NCBI RefSeq assembly: GCF_000241265.1
Contig: NZ_BAEE01000011.1
Coordinates: 33,307-97,306 of the forward strand
DNA from: Gordonia araii NBRC 100433
Lineage (GTDB): Bacteria > Actinomycetota > Actinomycetes > Mycobacteriales > Mycobacteriaceae
Reading direction: 5' to 3'
DNA length: 64,000 bases
Part shown: piece after piece, positions 21,301 through 33,152 of the stretch
How the letters are laid out: every line of letters begins with the position of its first letter
Numbering within the stretch: position 1 is the stretch's first letter
Notes under the pieces: model-generated
What the model was told of the DNA's origin: nothing
The model's input: only the letters and a program-made list of their open reading frames with translations
Database searches by the model: none
Translations under genes and position numbers: made by a program

Positions 21301-24300
21301 TGCTTTCGGCGCGATTGGCCGACGGCGGGGACGGGCGCGCGACGATGACGGCGGGCAACGACGTCGGCTCGGTCGCCGACCGGCTCACCGTCGCCTCCTC
21401 GCCGGCCGTCGTGGGGTCCGCCGAATTCGACGACGCGCTCCGAGCGGGCCACCGCGAGGCGCTGGCCAGGCTGGACCCGGCGTCGGGTGCGATGGTGGCC
21501 GCGGCCGTTGTCCGCGCCGACAGCGGTGTCGGGCGCCTGATTCTCGCCATTCACCACGCCGTGGTCGATGCCGTGTCATGGCGCGGGATCGTCGGCGATC
21601 TCGTCGCCGCCTCGGCGCGCCTCGGCGCGGGGGAGCCCGCCGACCTGCCGCCCGCCTCGGGAACGTCGATGCGGCGCTGGGCGCGCGCCCTCGCCGAACT
21701 GGGTGAGAAACGGCGCAACGAGATACCGCTGTGGCGCGAGCACCTGCCCATCTCGCCCGCGCTGGCATTGCCGGAACCGGGGCTGGTGGCCGAGACGTCG
21801 AACATCGCCGTCACGGTGCCGTCCGAGGTGACCGAGACGGTGCTGACCCGGGTGGCCGACGCCTTCCGCGCCGGTGTGGACGACGTGCTGCTGGCGGCGT
21901 TGCTGATCGCTGTCGCCCGCCTCGACGGCGGCAGCGCGGAGTCGGCCGCGGTACTCGTCGAGGGCCACGGCCGCGTCGAGTCGGTCGCACCGGGCGCCGA
22001 CCTGTCGAGCACCGTCGGCTGGTTCACCAGCGTCTCCCCGGTGGCGGTCGGCACCGCCGACCTGCTCCGGGACGATCTCGTGCGCGCCGTCAAGGCCGTC
22101 AAGGAGGCGGTCGCCGCGCGGCCCGACGACGGGATCGGCTTCGGCCCGTTGCGCTGGGGGCCGGGCGCCGACCCGGATCTGGCGCACCGGCCGCTGCCGC
22201 CGATCGTCTTCAACTACCTCGGCGCGGCCACCGCGGGTGCCGCCGCGGCCGGCGGCGTCGACGAGATCGCCTTCGCACCTGTCGCGGACGCGCCGGCGCT
22301 GCCCGGAACGATCACCGGTGAGATGATCGCGCCGGCGCTCGCGGCGAACGTCAACACCGTGAGCGACCCGACGGGCCGACGATTCGCCATCGACCTCGCG
22401 GCGCCGGAACGCGTCCTCGACGCCGCGGCCCTCACGGCCCTCGGTGAATCGATGAGCCAGATCCTCGCCGACCTCGTCGACGAGGTATCCGAACGGGATC
22501 CCGGGCCTAGTCCGTCGGACCTGCCCGGACTGGACCTGGACCAGGACGAGATCGACGCCATCCGCGCTGCTCACCCGGGCGCCGAGATCTGGCCGCTGTC
22601 ACCGCTGCAGCACGGACTGCTCTTCCAATCCGAACTGGCCGCCGAGTCCGCGGGCGGAACCGACCCGTACCTGATGCAGGCGGTCGTCGAATTGCGCGGC
22701 GACCTCGACGGCCAGCGCCTGCGCGCCGCCGCCCAACAGTTGCTGGACCGCACGGCCGTGCTGCGATCGGCCTACCGGCGCACGGCGAACGGGCAGGGAG
22801 TCGCCGTCGTCGCGCCGCACGTCGAAGCCCCGTGGCGCACCGTCGACCTCCGCGACATCGATGACGAGCGGGCGCGCTCGGCCGCCGACGAGGTGGCTCG
22901 CGACGAAGGGTGCGCCCGGTTCGACCTCGCGCATTCGCCGCTGATCCGGTTCGTCCACGTACTGCTTCCGGGCGAGGCAAGCAAGCTCGTCATCACCAAT
23001 CACCATCTGCTCGCCGACGGATGGTCGAGTCCGCTCGTCCTGGGCGAGCTGTTCGCGTCCTACGCCGACCCGGCCCGCGCGGACACCGGTGAACGGACCG
23101 ACTACCGCGACTTCCTCGAATGGGTGGCCGGCCGCGACGAGGAGGCGTCGCGGCAGGCGTGGCGCGAGTTCCTCGCCGACGTGTCCGGGCCGACTCTCGT
23201 CGCACCGCGGACCCCGCGGCCCGACGAGGTCAGCGTGGACCACCGCATCACGTTGGGGCCCGAGACGACCGCGAAGCTGACCCGGTTCGGGCGAGAGCAT
23301 GAGATCACCACCGCGACGCTGCTGCAGTTCGCATGGGCCGTGGTGCTGCACCGGTTCACCGGGGCCGACACGGTGATTTTCGGTGAGACCGTGTCCGGCC
23401 GACCGCCGGAGCTGGCGGGCGCCGAGTCGATGATCGGCCTGCTCATCAACACGGTGCCGGTCGCGGTCACCGTCGACGGCGACGCGACTGTCCTCGACGC
23501 TCTGGGCGATCTCGGGCGCCGCAAGGCGGGTGTGCTCGAACACCAGCACCTGTCGCTCACCGCGATCACCGCGGCGGCCGCCGGTCCGAAGGCAAGCTCG
23601 CCGCTATTCGACACGCTGACCGTCTACGAGTCCTACCCCGTCGACGCGCGAGGGCTGTCGGCCGCGGGCGAGGCGCTCGGCGTGCACATCGCCGACGCGA
23701 CGGCGAGCGACTCGACGCACTACCCGCTGACCCTGGCGGCGGCGCCGGACACCGGCGACGGGGTGGCCGATATCGCGCTGACGCTCAAATACCTGCCGAG
23801 CCTGTTCTCCCGCGACGAAGCAGCGTCCTTCGCGGCCGCGGTCACGTCGGTGCTGGCGGCGGTAGCCGAAGGCGACGGTCGCCGGGTGGCGGACCTGCCG
23901 CTGGTCGCACCCGATGCGCCGGCCGGGCCGCCACTGCGGCCCGGCGTCGAGCCGGTACTCCTGCGCGACCTGTTCGCAGTGGCGGCGAGCAAGCACCGCG
24001 GCCGCGTCGCGGTGATCGCCGGATCGTCGTCGATGACCTATCGCAAGCTCGACGAGGCCTCCAACCGTCTCGCGCGCGTGTTGCTGGAAGACGGCGTGGG
24101 TCCGGAAGTGCTCGTCGCGCTCGCGATCCCCCGGTCGGTCGAATTGCTCATCGCGATCTGGGCCGTCGCCAAAACCGGCGGCGGCTACGTGCCGATCGAT
24201 CCGGATTACCCGCCGGCGCGGGTGACCGCGATGCTGGAGGACTGCGGAGCCGAGACCGGTCTCACGACATCGGCCGCCGACGGTCTGCCCGGCCTCCCGG

Positions 24301-27300
24301 GCGGCGACTGGCACCGCATCGACGGCGGGGATCTCGTCACCCGCTACCGGGCTGCCGACTCGGGGCCGCTGGCCAAAGCCGACCTGCCGCCGACGAGCGT
24401 CGACAACACGGCCTACGTCATCTTCACCTCCGGCTCCACCGGCCGCCCCAAGGGCGTCGCGGTCACCCACCGCGGGCTCGCCAACTTCGCCACCCAGGAG
24501 GCGCGACGGTCCGGCGTGGGCGAGGGCGCCCGGGTGCTCGGCTTCGCGTCGCCGAGCTTCGACGCCTCGGTGCTCGAATACCTGCTCGCGACGATCTCCG
24601 GCGGCGCCCTTGTCTATCGGTCCGCCGACGCCGTCGGGGGCGAGGCGCTGGAGCGGGTCGTCGCGGGCAAGGCCGTGACGCACGGATTCCTCACCCCGTC
24701 GGTGGTCGCCTCCCTCGACCCGGACGTGTGGGAATCGCTGCACGCCCTGTTCGTCGGGGGCGAGGCGGTTCCCGAGTCTCTCGTCGAGCAGTGGGCGTCG
24801 GCCGGCCGACGCGTGCAGAACCTTTACGGGCCCACCGAGACGACGATCGGCATCACCATCAGCGATCCCCTGCAGCCGCGAGAACCGGTCGTCCTGGGCG
24901 AACCGCTGGACGGCGTCGGGCTCATGGTGCTCGACGACCGGCTGCGTCCGGTTCCGCACGGCTTCCCCGGGGAGCTGTACGTCTACGGCAACGCCCTCTC
25001 GCGCGGCTACCTCGAACGGCCGGGGCTGACCGCCGACCGCTTCGTCGCCAACCCCTACACCCCCGGCAGCCGCATGTACCGCACCGGCGACCTCGTCACC
25101 TGGTGCGGCGATCCGCGAGACCGGCTGGTCCTGCGCTACCACGGCCGCAACGACGACCAGATCAAACTGCGCGGGCTGCGCCTCGAACTGGGCGAGATCG
25201 AGGCGGCCCTCGCGCGGGCCGACGGTGTCACCGCGGCCGTGGTCGTCGGCGTGCGTGCGGACGGGGCGATCGCCGAGCCGGGGGACAACGTCGTCTCGGC
25301 ACTCGCCGCCTACATCGTCGCCGGGCCCGAGGTCGACATCGACAGCGTTCGAGAGCAGATCGCCGCCGACCTGCCGGCGCACGCGGTGCCGTCGACGATC
25401 ACCCCCATCGGCACCCTGCCGCTCACCCCGGTCGGCAAACTCGACCGCCGCGCGCTGCCCGCCCCGACCATCGCGGCCGGCGGGGCCGGCCGTGTCGAGC
25501 CGGCGGGGCCGGTGGAGAGCGCGATCGCGGGAATCTTCGCCGAACTGCTCGGCACCGACGACGTCGGAGCGACGGACTCCTTCTTCCTCCTCGGCGGAAA
25601 CTCCCTGTCGGCGGCCCAGCTCGTCGCCCGGGTCGGCCACGCCTTCGACACCCGGATCGGCATCGCCGACCTCTTCGACGCCCCGACCGTTCGCGGCCTC
25701 GCGGCCGTCGTCGGCGAGTCGACGGCGCCCGCACTGCCGCCCATCACTCCCGGCTCCTCCGCCGAGACCCCGATCCCGCTCACCTACGCGCAGCAACGGA
25801 TCTGGTTCATCAACCGCTACGACCCCGATTCGGGCGCCTACAACATCCCGGTGCTGCTCCGGATGCGCGGCGCCGTGGACATCGACCGGCTGCGCGCAGC
25901 GCTGCTGCGGGTGATGACGCGCCAGACGGTCCTGCGGACCGTCTTTCCGATCGACTCCGATGGTCGGCCCCGGCAGCAGCCCGTCTCGGCCGACGTGGCG
26001 GACCAGCGGCTGGACTGGGCGGTCGTCGACACCGCCGACGCGGCGCGCGCCGCATTCTCCGACGGATTCGACCTCACCCGCGACCTGCCGATCCGCGTCC
26101 GGATCGTACGCGAAGGGCCGGACTCCGCGGTGGTCGCGATCGTCGTACACCACATCGCCGCCGACGGCCAGTCGATGCCGGTCCTCGCACGCGATCTGCT
26201 GGCGGCCTACGGGGCGCGGGGCGGTGGCCCGGGCGAGGAGCCCGAAGTCACCTACGGCGACTACGCGCGGTGGCAGCGCGAGAACCTCGGTGCGGTCGAC
26301 GAACCGGAATCGGTGCTGGGCCGCCAATGGGATTATTGGCGCCAACGCCTGGCCGGCTTGCCCGAGGTCACGGATCTGCCGATGGACCGGCCGCGCGGCG
26401 CGGAGTTCGACCCCGCGGGCGGCCGGCTGACGGTGACCATCGACCCGGACGCCGTGAATTCCCTGCGCCGGCTCGCGGAGGACACCGGCACGACCGTCTT
26501 CATGGTGTTGCACGCGGCGCTGACCGTCCTCGTCGCGCGGCTCACCGGCTCGGGTGACGTCGTCGTCGGCACGGCGGTCGCCGGGCGCGGCGATCGTGCC
26601 CTCGACGCGCTCGTCGGCATGTTCGTCAACACGGTGATCCTGCGAACCGCCGTCGACCCGTCGCACACCGCCGCCGAGGTCTTGGCGTCGGTGAAGGCGA
26701 CCGACGTCGAAGCGATGGCCCACGCCGACCTGCCGTTCGAGGAACTCGTCGAAGCGCTGGCCCCGGCGCGTTCACGGTCGCACTCGCCGCTGTTCCAGAT
26801 CGGCCTCAACCACGTGCTCGTCGCGGCGGACACCGCGACGACGTTGGAGGTCGACGGCGTCGCGGTCGAGCAGATCGACCCGGGGCCGCTGCCCGCGAAA
26901 GTCGATCTCACGGTCGACGTCCGCGAATCCGTGGACGCCGGCGAGCCCATCAGGGCCGAGTTCACCTATGCGACGGCGCTTTTCGACGAGGAGACGGTCG
27001 CCGGGTTCGCCGGGGCGTGGCAGGCGATTCTGTCCGCGATGACCGCCGACCCGTCGATGCCGGTCGGTGACGTCGAGTTGTTGCCCGAGGGACTCGGCGG
27101 CGAACTGGTGCCCGCGCACGGGCCGGCGCCCAGCGCCCCGGCGACGGTCCGGGAACTCCTCGCGTCCGTCGGGCCCGACCCGTCCCGCGCTGCCGTCGTC
27201 GAGGGCGATGTCGCGGTGAGCTATGCGGACTTCGAGGCCCGGACCAATCGCCTCGCCCGGTTGCTGGTCGAGCGCGGGATCGGCGCGGGCGATGTGGTCG

Positions 27301-30300
27301 CCGTGGCGATGCGCCGATCGATCGACTCGGTCGCCGCCACGTGGGCCGTGCTCAAGGCGGGGGCCGCCTACCTGCCGGTCGACCCGCGCCTGCCGTCGGC
27401 GCGAGTGACGGGAATGCTCGACGACGCGCAGGTGCGCTTCGGCCTCACGCGCACGGTCGAGTCCGGCTTCTCGGCCCCGGGGGAGTGGGTCGCCGTCGAC
27501 TCCGCCGAGACCGTCGAGGCGCTGTCGCGACAGGACGCGACCCCGGTCTCCGATGCCGAACTCGTCCGCGTGCCGACGGTCGACGACGTCGCCTACGTCG
27601 TCTTCACCTCGGGCTCCACCGGGCGTCCCAAAGGCGTGGCCGTGACCCATCGCGGCATCGCCAACCTCGTCGGCTCGCTGCGCGGGCTGACCGGCACGGA
27701 GGTCGCCGAGCCGCGCGTGCTGCACGTCGCCTCGCCGAGTTTCGACGCGGCCTTCTTCGAGATGGCATGGGCCTACTTCGGCGGAGCCACGCTGGTGGTG
27801 TCGCCCGCCGACGTGTTCGGCGGCCGCGAACTCGCCGGCGTCATCGCCGGCGGTGCGGTCACTCACGCCGTGATCACGCCGTCGGTGCTGCGCACGGTGG
27901 AGGCGAGCGGTGTGCCCGGCCTCCGGGTCATCGCGACGGCGGGCGAAGAGCTGCTTCCCGAACTCGTGCGGTCCTGGACCGGCCGCCGGTTCATGAACCT
28001 GTACGGACCGACCGAAACGACCGTGTGGGCCACCGTGTCCGAGGCCGCCCCCGACGAACCCGTCGTCATCGGGCGCCCGGTCGCCGGCATCGGCGCGATG
28101 GTCCTCGACGCGCGGCTGCGCCCGGTCCTGCCCGGGGTCGTCGGCGAGCTGTACCTGGCCGGCGACCAACTGGCGGCCGGCTACCTCGGACGGCCGGGAC
28201 TGACGGCGGGCACCTTCGTCGCGTGCCCCTTCGGGCCGCCCGGATCGCGAATGTATGCCACGGGAGACCTGGTTCGATGGCGCAGTGCGGGCGGGCAATG
28301 GCAGCTCGAGTTCGCCGGTCGCGACGACTTCCAGGTGAAGGTCAACGGCCAGCGCGTCGAACTCGGCGAGATCGACGCGGTGATCGGCTCCTACGCCGGA
28401 GTCGCGTCGACGGTCACCGTCGGCAACGACGACCAGAACGGCGTCACCCGGCTGGTGACCTACGTCGTCGGCACATCGCTCGACGTTGAGACTGCACCCG
28501 CGCTCATCGTCGATCATGCCCGCGAGCATCTGCCCACCTACATGGTCCCGTCGGCTGTCGTAGTCCTCGACGCCCTGCCGCTCACGGCGGTCGGCAAGCT
28601 GGATCGCACAGCACTGCCGACCCCGGAATTCGGCGCGCAGACGCCGTTCGAGGAGCCGGGCACCCCGACCGAACACGCGGTCGCCGAGGTGTTCGCCGCT
28701 ATCACCGGCGCCGACCGGCGCGTCGGGGCCCGCGATTCGTTCTTCGACCTGGGCGGCACGTCGTTGGCGGCCACCCGGGCGGCCGCGCAGCTCGCGGACC
28801 GGCTCGGCGTCGACGTCACCGTGCGCGACCTCTTCGACGAGCCGGAGGTCGCGGGGCTGGCCCGTCTGCTGGGCGCCCGGGACCGGCGCACGAGCCCACC
28901 GCTCGGTCCCCGCGACCGGCCGACCCCGCTTCCGCTCTCGGCGACCCAGCGTCGCATGTGGTTCCTCAACCAGTTCGACACCGACTCGGCCGCTTACAAC
29001 ATTCCCATCCCGGTGCGGCTGCGCGGGGAACTCGACCCGGCCGTGCTGCGCGAGGCGGTGGGCGATGTGATGGCCCGCCACGAGGTTTTGCGCACGGTGT
29101 ACCCGTCGGGGACGGATGGGCCGCGCCAGGAGATCCTCGCCGCCGACACGGCGCGCGCCCGGCTGGACGCCGCGGCCGTCGGATCGTCGGCGGAGCTGCT
29201 CGCGGCGGCCGGGCAGGGATTCGACGTCGGCGAACAGCTACCGCTTCGCGTGCGATGGCACCAGCATGCGGAGGACGGTGAACCGATCCTCGACCTGCTC
29301 GTCGTGGTGCACCACATCGCGTTCGACGGGCAGTCGGCGCCGGTGTTCGTCGGCGATCTCGTCGCCGCGTACCAGCGCCGCGCCGGCGCCGGGAGCGAAG
29401 CGAGCGGGCAGGCCCCGCTTCCGGTGCAGTACGCGGACTATGTGCTGTGGCAGCTCGAAGTGCTGGGCGACGTCACTGATCCCGATTCCGAGATGGCCCG
29501 CCAGTTCGCCCACTGGCGCGAACGGCTGGCCGATCTGCCCGCCGTCACCAACCTGCCCATGGATCGTCCGCGTCCGGCCGTCGCCGACCAGCGAGGCGCC
29601 CGCCTGCGCATACCCATCGACGAGTCGACGGTCGCCGGGCTCGCCGAGCTGGCCGCGCGGCACGGAGTCACGACATTCATGACCCATCACGCGCTGCTGT
29701 CGGTGCTCGTCGCACGGATGGCGGCCACCGACGACGTGGTCATCGGCACCCCGATCGACGGGCGCACCGAGACGGCGCTGCACGGACTGGTCGGCATGTT
29801 CGTCAACACGCTCGTGTTGCGTACGCGCGTGGACGCCGGGATGCGTCTCGACGAGTTGCTCGCGCACGTGCGCGGAGTCGACGTCGAGGCCTTCGACAAC
29901 GCCGCCGTCCACTTCGAGCAGTTGGTCGAGGCGCTCGCGCCCGAGCGGTCCACCGCGCACGCGCCGCTGTTCCAGATCGCCCTCGCCGTCACCGATGCCT
30001 CCGCGCAGCCGTCGGGTTCGGTGGAGCTCGAGCGAGCCGGCGTGCGGGTCGAGCCGCTGCCGGCCGATGTGGACGAGGAGAAGGTCGACCTGACGCTCAG
30101 CGTCGTCACCGGCGGCGAACGGGACGAGAACTACCTCGAGTTCTCCTACGCCACCGCCCTGTTCGACGAGTCGACCGTCCGGCGCTTCGCGCAAGTGTGG
30201 CAGCGCATCGCCACGGCCGCGATCGCCGATCCGGGGGTACCCGTCGGCGACATCGACATCGTGGGCTCGACCACTGAGGGGGCCACGTCCGCTCATTCGG

Positions 30301-33152
30301 GTGGTCGAGTGGACGCGACGAAGGAGCGGCCGTATCGAGACCCGGTGGGCCGAGGGCCTGGGCCGGGTGGTCTCGATACACCGACTCGCTCCGCTCGTCG
30401 GCACTCGACCACCGAAGGGGCCACCACCGCCCATTTGGGTGACTCGACCACCGAAGGGGCGACCACCGCCCATTTGGGTGACTCGACCACCGAAGGGGCG
30501 ACCACTGCCCATTTGGGTGACTCGACCACCGAAGGGGCGACCGCCGCCCATTTGGGTGGTCGAGTGGACGCGACGGAGGAGCGGCCGTATCGAGACCCGG
30601 TAGGTCGAGTGCCTGGCGAGCCTGCGAGCCAGGTGTATCGAGACCTGGTAGGTCGAGTGCCTGGCGAGCCTGCGAGCCAGGTGTATCGAGACCCGGTGAG
30701 CGAAACCGGCACCCTCGTCGACATCCTTGCCTCCCGCGACCTGGATCCGTCGCATCCGGCGCTGATCTGCGGCGACGCACAGCTGGACTACGCCGAGTTC
30801 GAGTCCAGGACGAACCGCGTCGCCCGTGCTCTCATCGCCCGCGGGGTCGGTCCCGAGGACGTCGTCGCCGTCGGCATCGTCCGCTCGATCGATTTCGTCG
30901 TCGCGGTGTGGGGGATCGTCAAGTCGGGCGCTGCCTACCTGCCGATCGACCCGGCCTACCCCGAGCAGCGCATCGCCTACATGCTCGACGACAGCCGCGC
31001 AGCGCTGGGCATCACCGCGGAGGGAGCACTCGACGCCGCCGACGGTGAATGGCTCGACCTGGCCGCGCTGCTCACCGGCGCCGGAAGCGAAGCGAGCGGG
31101 CCGAATTCGAGCGTCGGCGGGGGCGATGCCCCCGTCGCCGACGGAGATCGGCGCGGCTCGGTCTACCTGAACACCCTCGCGTACCTGATCTACACGTCGG
31201 GCTCCACCGGCACGCCCAAGGCCGTGGCGGTCAGCAACGCCGGCATCGCCGACCTCGTCGCCGCTCACCGGGCGGTGACCGGCAGCCGCGTCGACGATCC
31301 GGATACCCGCGTGCTGCACGTCGCGTCGCCGAGTTTCGACGCCTCCTTCTTCGAGATGATCTGGGCCGTCGCCGCCGGGCACACGCTGGTGATCGCACCT
31401 GCCGAGGACTACGCGGGACCTGCGCTCGACGAGGTCATCGAGGCCGGCGAGGTCACCGACATGGTGATCACGCCCTCGGTGCTCGCGTCATTGGATCCGG
31501 GCCGGGCGGAGACGGTCCGCAACCTGGCGACGGCCGGCGAGGCCTGCCCGCCGGAACTCGTCGAGCGCTGGGCGGCGCGCGGACGCCGGCTGTTCAACTT
31601 CTACGGGCCGTCGGAAACGACCGTGTGGGCCACCAGGGGCCGCCTGCTCCCGGGAAAGCCGGTGACCATCGGTCGCGCGATCGGCGGCTTCACCGCCCAC
31701 GTCCTAGACGCGCGGCTGCATCCGGTCCCGACCGGCGTGGTCGGCGAGCTGTACCTGGAGGCCGACGGCCTCGCCCGGGGCTATCTGGGACGACCGGGTC
31801 TGACCGCGACCAGCTTCGTCGCCAACCCCTTCGCGGGGGGTGACGCGAGCGGGTCCCGCCTGTACGCCACCGGCGACCTGGTCCGTATGACGGCGTCGGG
31901 CGACCTCGAGTTCGCCGGCCGCTCCGACCACCAGGTAAAGATCAACGGCCAGCGCGTCGAACTCGGCGAGATCGAGGCGGTCCTCGCCGATCAGCCCGGC
32001 GTGCGCCAGGCCGTGGTTCTGGGCGTCGACGACGAGAGCGGGGCGACGCGTCTCGTCGGCTACCTCGTCGGCGACGGCAGCGCCTCGGTGGAGACCGACT
32101 CCGTCGCCGCAGCGGCGGCGCGCCGCCTGCCCGGCCACATGGTGCCCGCACATCTGATCGAGATACCGGAGTTGCCGCTGACCCCGTCGGGCAAGCTCGA
32201 CCGGGAGGCCCTGCCGGTGCCCGACGGTGGGACGACCAACGAGTTCGTCGCGCCGGCCACCGATGCGGAACGCACCCTGGCCGGAATCGTGGCCGGTCTG
32301 CTCGGGCGAGACGACGTGTCGGTGACCGAGTCCTTCTTCGCGCTGGGCGGCGACTCGATCATGTCGATCCAGCTCGCCTCGGCCGCGAAGGCCGCCGGGC
32401 TGGCGCTGACCCCGCGGGAAATCTTCGAGTACCGCACCGTGCGCGCGATGGCGCGGGCGGCCGCCGAGGAAGCGACGGTGGCGGCGCTGGCCGAACCGTC
32501 CGGCGGGGCCGACGGCGAGGTCCCGCTGCCGCCGATCGTCGCCTGGATGATCGAGCAGTCCGATGGTCCGAGTGACTACGCCGATTTCTCCCAGGCCATG
32601 GTCCTGCGAGCGCCGCGAGGACTCGACGAGTCGGGGTTGCGGACAGTGCTGGCCGCGGTCGTGCAGACCCATCCGGCGCTGAGCGCGACGCTGGACCAAG
32701 ACTTCGCCACCGCGATCCTGCGAACCGGGTCGACCGAACCCGACGACGCCGTGTGGACCTCGCATCGCGTAGTCGATTCCGCGGTCGGGAGCGAAGCGTT
32801 CGCCGACGCCGTACGCTCGGCCCACGCGGATGCGCTGGACCACCTGCATCCGACAGTCGGGCTGCTGGTCGCGGCGGTGCTGCTCCGCGACCCGAGCGGC
32901 GACGGACGCGTCGTGCTGGCCATCCACCACCTGGCCGTCGACGCGGTGTCGTGGCCTATCCTCTTCGAGGACCTGGCCACCGCGTGGGGTCAGTACCGCG
33001 ACGGGCGGCCGATCGAGCTCCGCGGCGAGGCGACCTCGGTGCGCGGCTGGTTCACCGCGGTGGCCGAGGAGGCATCCGCGCGTGCCGACGAACTCGGCTA
33101 CTGGCTGGACCGACTGCCGGAAACACCGACTGACTTGGGGGGCCGACGATGA
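12354..33152 (+). CDS. Non-ribosomal peptide synthetase 2: A-T, C-A-T, C-A-T-E, C-A-T, C-A-T, C-A-T-E(N-half) (6932 aa)
   Basis: The start is 2 bases after the previous stop. Residues 1-118 are an A-start-like stub ([19 protein letters not shown]). Then come A3 119-640 and T3 (Ser676); C4 732-1170, A4, T4 (Ser1770); C5 1831-2290, A5, T5 [10 protein letters not shown] (Ser2877), E1 2925-3390 ([10 protein letters not shown] at 3067, EGHGR); C6 3413-3865 (NHHLLADGW), A6, T6 (Ser4417); C7 4474-4925, A7, T7 GGTSL (Ser5470); C8 5526-5970, repeat linker 5971-6118, A8, T8 [10 protein letters not shown] (Ser6668), and the first half of E2 ([10 protein letters not shown] at 6858). Codes by eye: A3 DAWNHAIVQ, A4 DCAHSTLIE, A5 DVPHFSLVE, A6 DALFFGLIG, A7 DAFVAALVW, A8 DAFVAAFVW. 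The reading frame ends inside E2, next to a G6 run. C6 starts [12 protein letters not shown], typical of D-accepting C domains, which agrees with E1 upstream. Confidence 0.95.
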   Translation: MPETQMRIAALWGSSGEEQPVRALIAAAAETAPAAVAFAGAGGPIEFGVLAERVESTAQIFEASGVDAEAAVAAAITPLAVPPGSAQAETASRVAAAVADIRSAAAGILGTTEWTTLPPLLRSAAHRHPDRVAVVDEAGASRTYADLDWSSDRIAAALARAGVTRDAVVALAFPPTADMIVAILGVLKSGAAYVALDLASPAERIAYVVADSQAVSVVADDTSIGALPALDVPVERFGDLVAADAADAAEVVPVGPGPESAAYVIYTSGSTGQPKGVVVQHNSAVRFLRSMQELVPFTADDTIGLFASYTFDASVWSMWSALAHGGRLIVVGTDTRASPDLLAGLIERESITSINLTPSVFYPFTDAVRPGGRVALSDSLRYLHLAGEALDIQAVRGWFDDREQDGREVRLFNIYGPTEATVQVTLRALTPDYLAEAATADIGFAIPGTEVTILDDRLRPVPDGVPGEIYVCGPLVTRGYLRRFGLTAASFVADPLAGSTSPSGVSLPPGARMYRTGDMGLRRGGAIEYLGRRDGQVKLRGYRIELGEVEAALAAAPTVVAAGAAVREADGGQQVLVGYVVSDAAPPDTQAIRDSVRAHLPGYMVPDVVLPLDALPLSTSGKLDRAALPAPDFGVEAEYVEPATDAERDMVRIVEEVLGVSPISVTASIFDLGGNSLIAAQVAALCGEELDLAVSVRDVFDAPTVRELASRVAGSHRARRPELVAHEPRPAVIPLSHAQRRIWFISELDPETAIYNMPLVLRFDGTLDPAALAGAFDDVVARHEVMRTRFGVEDGVPYQEVLVHGSYAPDVAIDPPTRLEPGRAPLDAAVAEVAGRGFDLRAAPPVRARLFQRGPDDFIFVLIVHHVIADGASLAPLSGDLVAAYVARTAGEEPRWPALPVQYADFTLWSHELLGDPDSPASVAGGQLGFWEKELAGVPEAMALPTDRPRPPVQSQRAAAHAFDVDPRLVELLDDFARHRQTSRFMVLHALWAALLHRLTGDRDIVIGTPYTGRGERALDDLVGMFINTVALRTPVDPAATFAELVSTVRARDLAALDNSDVPFDLVVERVDPARSTSHAPIFQVMLLLHEADDASFALPGVAAEIVEVYRDLTDNDMAITFIERGAGEESGLHGVVEYNTDLFDETTIRSFTTMFDVVARELLTAPETPVGDAVLLAPAQRDAVLTADRGARIDVPDWTLADAVAAQIAATPDAIALSHRDRDVTYREFGARVATLARELIGAGVGPDVAVAVCIPRSVEMMVAIHAVVAAGGQYVPIDVDTPAERFDYMVETAGARVVLISAHEQRPAALGTADDAVRILPVDAEAPVDERVAPVTDTERLAPLRTDHAVYTIFTSGSTGRPKGVTLPHDAVVNRLHWGLHQLPITGAGSAASGPNHHESDDLVVLKTPYTFDCSAAEIFAPLMNGTPLLVADADGHLDPVYMAELMAQRGVTMAHFVPSMLAVFLELAGESRLARLDRLRIISTTGEALPPSVAAQVRAALPHVTLYNLYGPTEAAIEITYAEIGDDIGHTVPIGVPVWNSSAHVLDPRLHPVPDGVAGELYVGGVQLARGYAARPDLTADRFVADPFAGESAPPGARLYRTGDLVRRNRSGDLEYLGRTDFQVKLRGQRVELGEIEAALTQAPGVVHAAATVAKGPDGGEHLVAYLAGAPEEGGAAAIDLAAVKAAIAGPLPEFMRPTVWMLLDEAPRNSAGKLDRNALPPPEFTAGEYVAPATPAEKEIAEIVAEVIGTERVGVTDSFFDVGGNSLSATRVMARVGEAFGVDLGVRALFDAPTVRELARVVDEETGGQSSTSASVPLVAQERPERIPLSFAQQRMWFINQFDTSSAAYNIPVVLDVTESGTGAGSGSERAESGTGSLDLAALRLAAHDVLARHEVLRTTYPADENGQPYQLIADSADAAERLDFAVVEAGDPAGVVAEEVGRGFDVSVQLPIRIRLIRQEPDRSTLVVVLHHIAADGESGPVLAADLVTAYRARAVGDAPGWAPLPIQYADYALWQTAVLGSDDDDDSLGARQTGFWTAELAGVPEVLDLPADRPRPESSSGASGSVDFGVGADVRDRLVELGREHGASLFMVAHAAVATLLARLSATTDITIATPVAGRGLGALDRLVGMFVNTLVLRSEFDPASTAGDLLVQIRDRDLAAFDHADLPFEKVVEAIDPVRSDSFGPLAQVLLVFVAAEQRPITVDGLTLTPVDPGAGAAKFDLTFGVADRQGAGLGGSLVYAADLFDESTARWFARGLEAVLTALARTGGTLRLGDVDLLDDAQHRAVAAASVGPAVPLLPETIPDAVDAALRGNPDAIGLVTDDAEVANGRFAGLVAHYARILIAEHGVGPDVAVAVCMPRGLGMVLAIHAVLAAGGQYVPVDTSLPPDRADYMFDDAQVRVVLLAPGDEPAPMAGRTIATVAVDPDAAVTPESSAPLRAVERLAPLRGDNAAYTIFTSGSTGRPKGVTVSQRSVLNRLRWGLATFPLGADDTVILKTPYTFDVSVPELFAPLLAGARMFIARDGGHADPDYLIDVLETKGITSVHFVPSMLAVFLDVVDDSRLRALTGIRYVFASGEALPASLAKRTREIWPSSGLHDLFGPTEAAVEVSHADLDVVGHTVPIGYPIWNTATYVLDSRLAPVGTGVPGELYLGGVQLARGYAARPDQTADRFVADPFAGSTTPGRAERGGHWSGVSIPSGARMYRTGDLVARNADGALEYLGRTDFQVKLRGQRIELGEVESVLAAVPGVVHAAATVASAPTGAEHLVAYLSGHSDIDLDEAKSSVAQALPEYMVPTVWQVLDEVTLNSAGKLDRRALPEPDFASAVAGADPVAPRSAAERRIADIVAGVLGVDRVGVTDSFFALGGDSIMSIQLSSLLRAEGFELGPRDIFEQRTVRGLAALASTAEATVLDELPGGGIGEVDLTPTISWMLENSPRPGAFRDYSQALVLALPAEVDDDGVVTALDAVIARHPMLSARLADGGDGRATMTAGNDVGSVADRLTVASSPAVVGSAEFDDALRAGHREALARLDPASGAMVAAAVVRADSGVGRLILAIHHAVVDAVSWRGIVGDLVAASARLGAGEPADLPPASGTSMRRWARALAELGEKRRNEIPLWREHLPISPALALPEPGLVAETSNIAVTVPSEVTETVLTRVADAFRAGVDDVLLAALLIAVARLDGGSAESAAVLVEGHGRVESVAPGADLSSTVGWFTSVSPVAVGTADLLRDDLVRAVKAVKEAVAARPDDGIGFGPLRWGPGADPDLAHRPLPPIVFNYLGAATAGAAAAGGVDEIAFAPVADAPALPGTITGEMIAPALAANVNTVSDPTGRRFAIDLAAPERVLDAAALTALGESMSQILADLVDEVSERDPGPSPSDLPGLDLDQDEIDAIRAAHPGAEIWPLSPLQHGLLFQSELAAESAGGTDPYLMQAVVELRGDLDGQRLRAAAQQLLDRTAVLRSAYRRTANGQGVAVVAPHVEAPWRTVDLRDIDDERARSAADEVARDEGCARFDLAHSPLIRFVHVLLPGEASKLVITNHHLLADGWSSPLVLGELFASYADPARADTGERTDYRDFLEWVAGRDEEASRQAWREFLADVSGPTLVAPRTPRPDEVSVDHRITLGPETTAKLTRFGREHEITTATLLQFAWAVVLHRFTGADTVIFGETVSGRPPELAGAESMIGLLINTVPVAVTVDGDATVLDALGDLGRRKAGVLEHQHLSLTAITAAAAGPKASSPLFDTLTVYESYPVDARGLSAAGEALGVHIADATASDSTHYPLTLAAAPDTGDGVADIALTLKYLPSLFSRDEAASFAAAVTSVLAAVAEGDGRRVADLPLVAPDAPAGPPLRPGVEPVLLRDLFAVAASKHRGRVAVIAGSSSMTYRKLDEASNRLARVLLEDGVGPEVLVALAIPRSVELLIAIWAVAKTGGGYVPIDPDYPPARVTAMLEDCGAETGLTTSAADGLPGLPGGDWHRIDGGDLVTRYRAADSGPLAKADLPPTSVDNTAYVIFTSGSTGRPKGVAVTHRGLANFATQEARRSGVGEGARVLGFASPSFDASVLEYLLATISGGALVYRSADAVGGEALERVVAGKAVTHGFLTPSVVASLDPDVWESLHALFVGGEAVPESLVEQWASAGRRVQNLYGPTETTIGITISDPLQPREPVVLGEPLDGVGLMVLDDRLRPVPHGFPGELYVYGNALSRGYLERPGLTADRFVANPYTPGSRMYRTGDLVTWCGDPRDRLVLRYHGRNDDQIKLRGLRLELGEIEAALARADGVTAAVVVGVRADGAIAEPGDNVVSALAAYIVAGPEVDIDSVREQIAADLPAHAVPSTITPIGTLPLTPVGKLDRRALPAPTIAAGGAGRVEPAGPVESAIAGIFAELLGTDDVGATDSFFLLGGNSLSAAQLVARVGHAFDTRIGIADLFDAPTVRGLAAVVGESTAPALPPITPGSSAETPIPLTYAQQRIWFINRYDPDSGAYNIPVLLRMRGAVDIDRLRAALLRVMTRQTVLRTVFPIDSDGRPRQQPVSADVADQRLDWAVVDTADAARAAFSDGFDLTRDLPIRVRIVREGPDSAVVAIVVHHIAADGQSMPVLARDLLAAYGARGGGPGEEPEVTYGDYARWQRENLGAVDEPESVLGRQWDYWRQRLAGLPEVTDLPMDRPRGAEFDPAGGRLTVTIDPDAVNSLRRLAEDTGTTVFMVLHAALTVLVARLTGSGDVVVGTAVAGRGDRALDALVGMFVNTVILRTAVDPSHTAAEVLASVKATDVEAMAHADLPFEELVEALAPARSRSHSPLFQIGLNHVLVAADTATTLEVDGVAVEQIDPGPLPAKVDLTVDVRESVDAGEPIRAEFTYATALFDEETVAGFAGAWQAILSAMTADPSMPVGDVELLPEGLGGELVPAHGPAPSAPATVRELLASVGPDPSRAAVVEGDVAVSYADFEARTNRLARLLVERGIGAGDVVAVAMRRSIDSVAATWAVLKAGAAYLPVDPRLPSARVTGMLDDAQVRFGLTRTVESGFSAPGEWVAVDSAETVEALSRQDATPVSDAELVRVPTVDDVAYVVFTSGSTGRPKGVAVTHRGIANLVGSLRGLTGTEVAEPRVLHVASPSFDAAFFEMAWAYFGGATLVVSPADVFGGRELAGVIAGGAVTHAVITPSVLRTVEASGVPGLRVIATAGEELLPELVRSWTGRRFMNLYGPTETTVWATVSEAAPDEPVVIGRPVAGIGAMVLDARLRPVLPGVVGELYLAGDQLAAGYLGRPGLTAGTFVACPFGPPGSRMYATGDLVRWRSAGGQWQLEFAGRDDFQVKVNGQRVELGEIDAVIGSYAGVASTVTVGNDDQNGVTRLVTYVVGTSLDVETAPALIVDHAREHLPTYMVPSAVVVLDALPLTAVGKLDRTALPTPEFGAQTPFEEPGTPTEHAVAEVFAAITGADRRVGARDSFFDLGGTSLAATRAAAQLADRLGVDVTVRDLFDEPEVAGLARLLGARDRRTSPPLGPRDRPTPLPLSATQRRMWFLNQFDTDSAAYNIPIPVRLRGELDPAVLREAVGDVMARHEVLRTVYPSGTDGPRQEILAADTARARLDAAAVGSSAELLAAAGQGFDVGEQLPLRVRWHQHAEDGEPILDLLVVVHHIAFDGQSAPVFVGDLVAAYQRRAGAGSEASGQAPLPVQYADYVLWQLEVLGDVTDPDSEMARQFAHWRERLADLPAVTNLPMDRPRPAVADQRGARLRIPIDESTVAGLAELAARHGVTTFMTHHALLSVLVARMAATDDVVIGTPIDGRTETALHGLVGMFVNTLVLRTRVDAGMRLDELLAHVRGVDVEAFDNAAVHFEQLVEALAPERSTAHAPLFQIALAVTDASAQPSGSVELERAGVRVEPLPADVDEEKVDLTLSVVTGGERDENYLEFSYATALFDESTVRRFAQVWQRIATAAIADPGVPVGDIDIVGSTTEGATSAHSGGRVDATKERPYRDPVGRGPGPGGLDTPTRSARRHSTTEGATTAHLGDSTTEGATTAHLGDSTTEGATTAHLGDSTTEGATAAHLGGRVDATEERPYRDPVGRVPGEPASQVYRDLVGRVPGEPASQVYRDPVSETGTLVDILASRDLDPSHPALICGDAQLDYAEFESRTNRVARALIARGVGPEDVVAVGIVRSIDFVVAVWGIVKSGAAYLPIDPAYPEQRIAYMLDDSRAALGITAEGALDAADGEWLDLAALLTGAGSEASGPNSSVGGGDAPVADGDRRGSVYLNTLAYLIYTSGSTGTPKAVAVSNAGIADLVAAHRAVTGSRVDDPDTRVLHVASPSFDASFFEMIWAVAAGHTLVIAPAEDYAGPALDEVIEAGEVTDMVITPSVLASLDPGRAETVRNLATAGEACPPELVERWAARGRRLFNFYGPSETTVWATRGRLLPGKPVTIGRAIGGFTAHVLDARLHPVPTGVVGELYLEADGLARGYLGRPGLTATSFVANPFAGGDASGSRLYATGDLVRMTASGDLEFAGRSDHQVKINGQRVELGEIEAVLADQPGVRQAVVLGVDDESGATRLVGYLVGDGSASVETDSVAAAAARRLPGHMVPAHLIEIPELPLTPSGKLDREALPVPDGGTTNEFVAPATDAERTLAGIVAGLLGRDDVSVTESFFALGGDSIMSIQLASAAKAAGLALTPREIFEYRTVRAMARAAAEEATVAALAEPSGGADGEVPLPPIVAWMIEQSDGPSDYADFSQAMVLRAPRGLDESGLRTVLAAVVQTHPALSATLDQDFATAILRTGSTEPDDAVWTSHRVVDSAVGSEAFADAVRSAHADALDHLHPTVGLLVAAVLLRDPSGDGRVVLAIHHLAVDAVSWPILFEDLATAWGQYRDGRPIELRGEATSVRGWFTAVAEEASARADELGYWLDRLPETPTDLGGRR
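16521..16547. repeat. Dispersed 27-bp element, copy 1, in frame in NRPS2 A4
   Basis: The core GGGAGCGCAGCGAGCGGG is followed by CCGAAT. It is read as [10 protein letters not shown] in a loop of A4, between the SGSTG motif and the KTPYTFD segment. Its sister A domains (A5, A9, A10) lack it at this site. Confidence 0.7.
17955..17982. repeat. Dispersed 27-bp element, copy 2, in frame in NRPS2 C5
   Basis: The core GGGAGCGGTAGCGAGCGGG is followed by CCGAAT. It is 28 bases long and so shifts frame inside the element, giving GSGSERAES between VVLDVTESG and [10 protein letters not shown] of C5. Direct copies of AATCCGG(G/A)AC flank it (17941-17950 and 17980-17989), like a small duplication at an insertion. 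Confidence 0.65.
29388..29410. repeat. Dispersed 27-bp element, copy 3 (short), in frame in NRPS2 C8
   Basis: The core GGGAGCGAAGCGAGCGGG is read GAGSEASGQ between AAYQRR and [10 protein letters not shown] of C8, a surface loop of variable length in other C domains here. Confidence 0.7.
30404..30559. repeat. 39-bp tandem repeat, four units, in frame in NRPS2 linker
   Basis: Units start at 30404, 30443, 30482 and 30521, exactly 39 bp apart. Each encodes the 13 residues [13 protein letters not shown] with small changes, in the linker between C8 and A8. A related fifth unit ([13 protein letters not shown]) stands alone at about 30268-30306. Since 39 is divisible by 3, the frame survives any number of units. 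Confidence 0.9.
30601..30696. repeat. 48-bp tandem repeat, two units, in frame in NRPS2 linker
   Basis: Two nearly identical 48-bp units start at 30601 and 30649 and encode 16 residues each ([14 protein letters not shown], then L/P and V). Each unit contains the inverted repeat CTGGC...GCCAG and is bounded by GGTCGAG and TATCGAGACC. This looks like a palindromic intergenic repeat caught inside a gene. Related pieces GGTGGTCGAGTGGACGCGAC occur at 30300 and 30555. Confidence 0.85.
31080..31106. repeat. Dispersed 27-bp element, copy 4, in frame in NRPS2 A8
   Basis: The core GGAAGCGAAGCGAGCGGG is followed by CCGAAT, read [11 protein letters not shown] just before the SGSTGTPKA motif of A8. Confidence 0.7.
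33137..33152 (+). promoter_or_regulatory. G6 run and ATGA overlap at the NRPS2/NRPS3 boundary
   Basis: Six G residues at 33137-33142 precede ATG 33149-33151, which overlaps the NRPS2 stop TGA 33150-33152. In the NRPS2 frame the run reads ttG GGG GGC, which fits the X XXY YYZ pattern of a -1 slippage site. One extra G, or a -1 slip, would join the two reading frames and restore a normal-length E domain. It could equally be a plain coupled stop-start or a sequencing error. Confidence 0.6.

Noticed and set aside
30404..30559. CRISPR-like look of the evenly spaced repeats in NRPS2
   Set aside because: Units are head-to-tail with no unique spacers and lie inside an open reading frame; no cas genes in the window.
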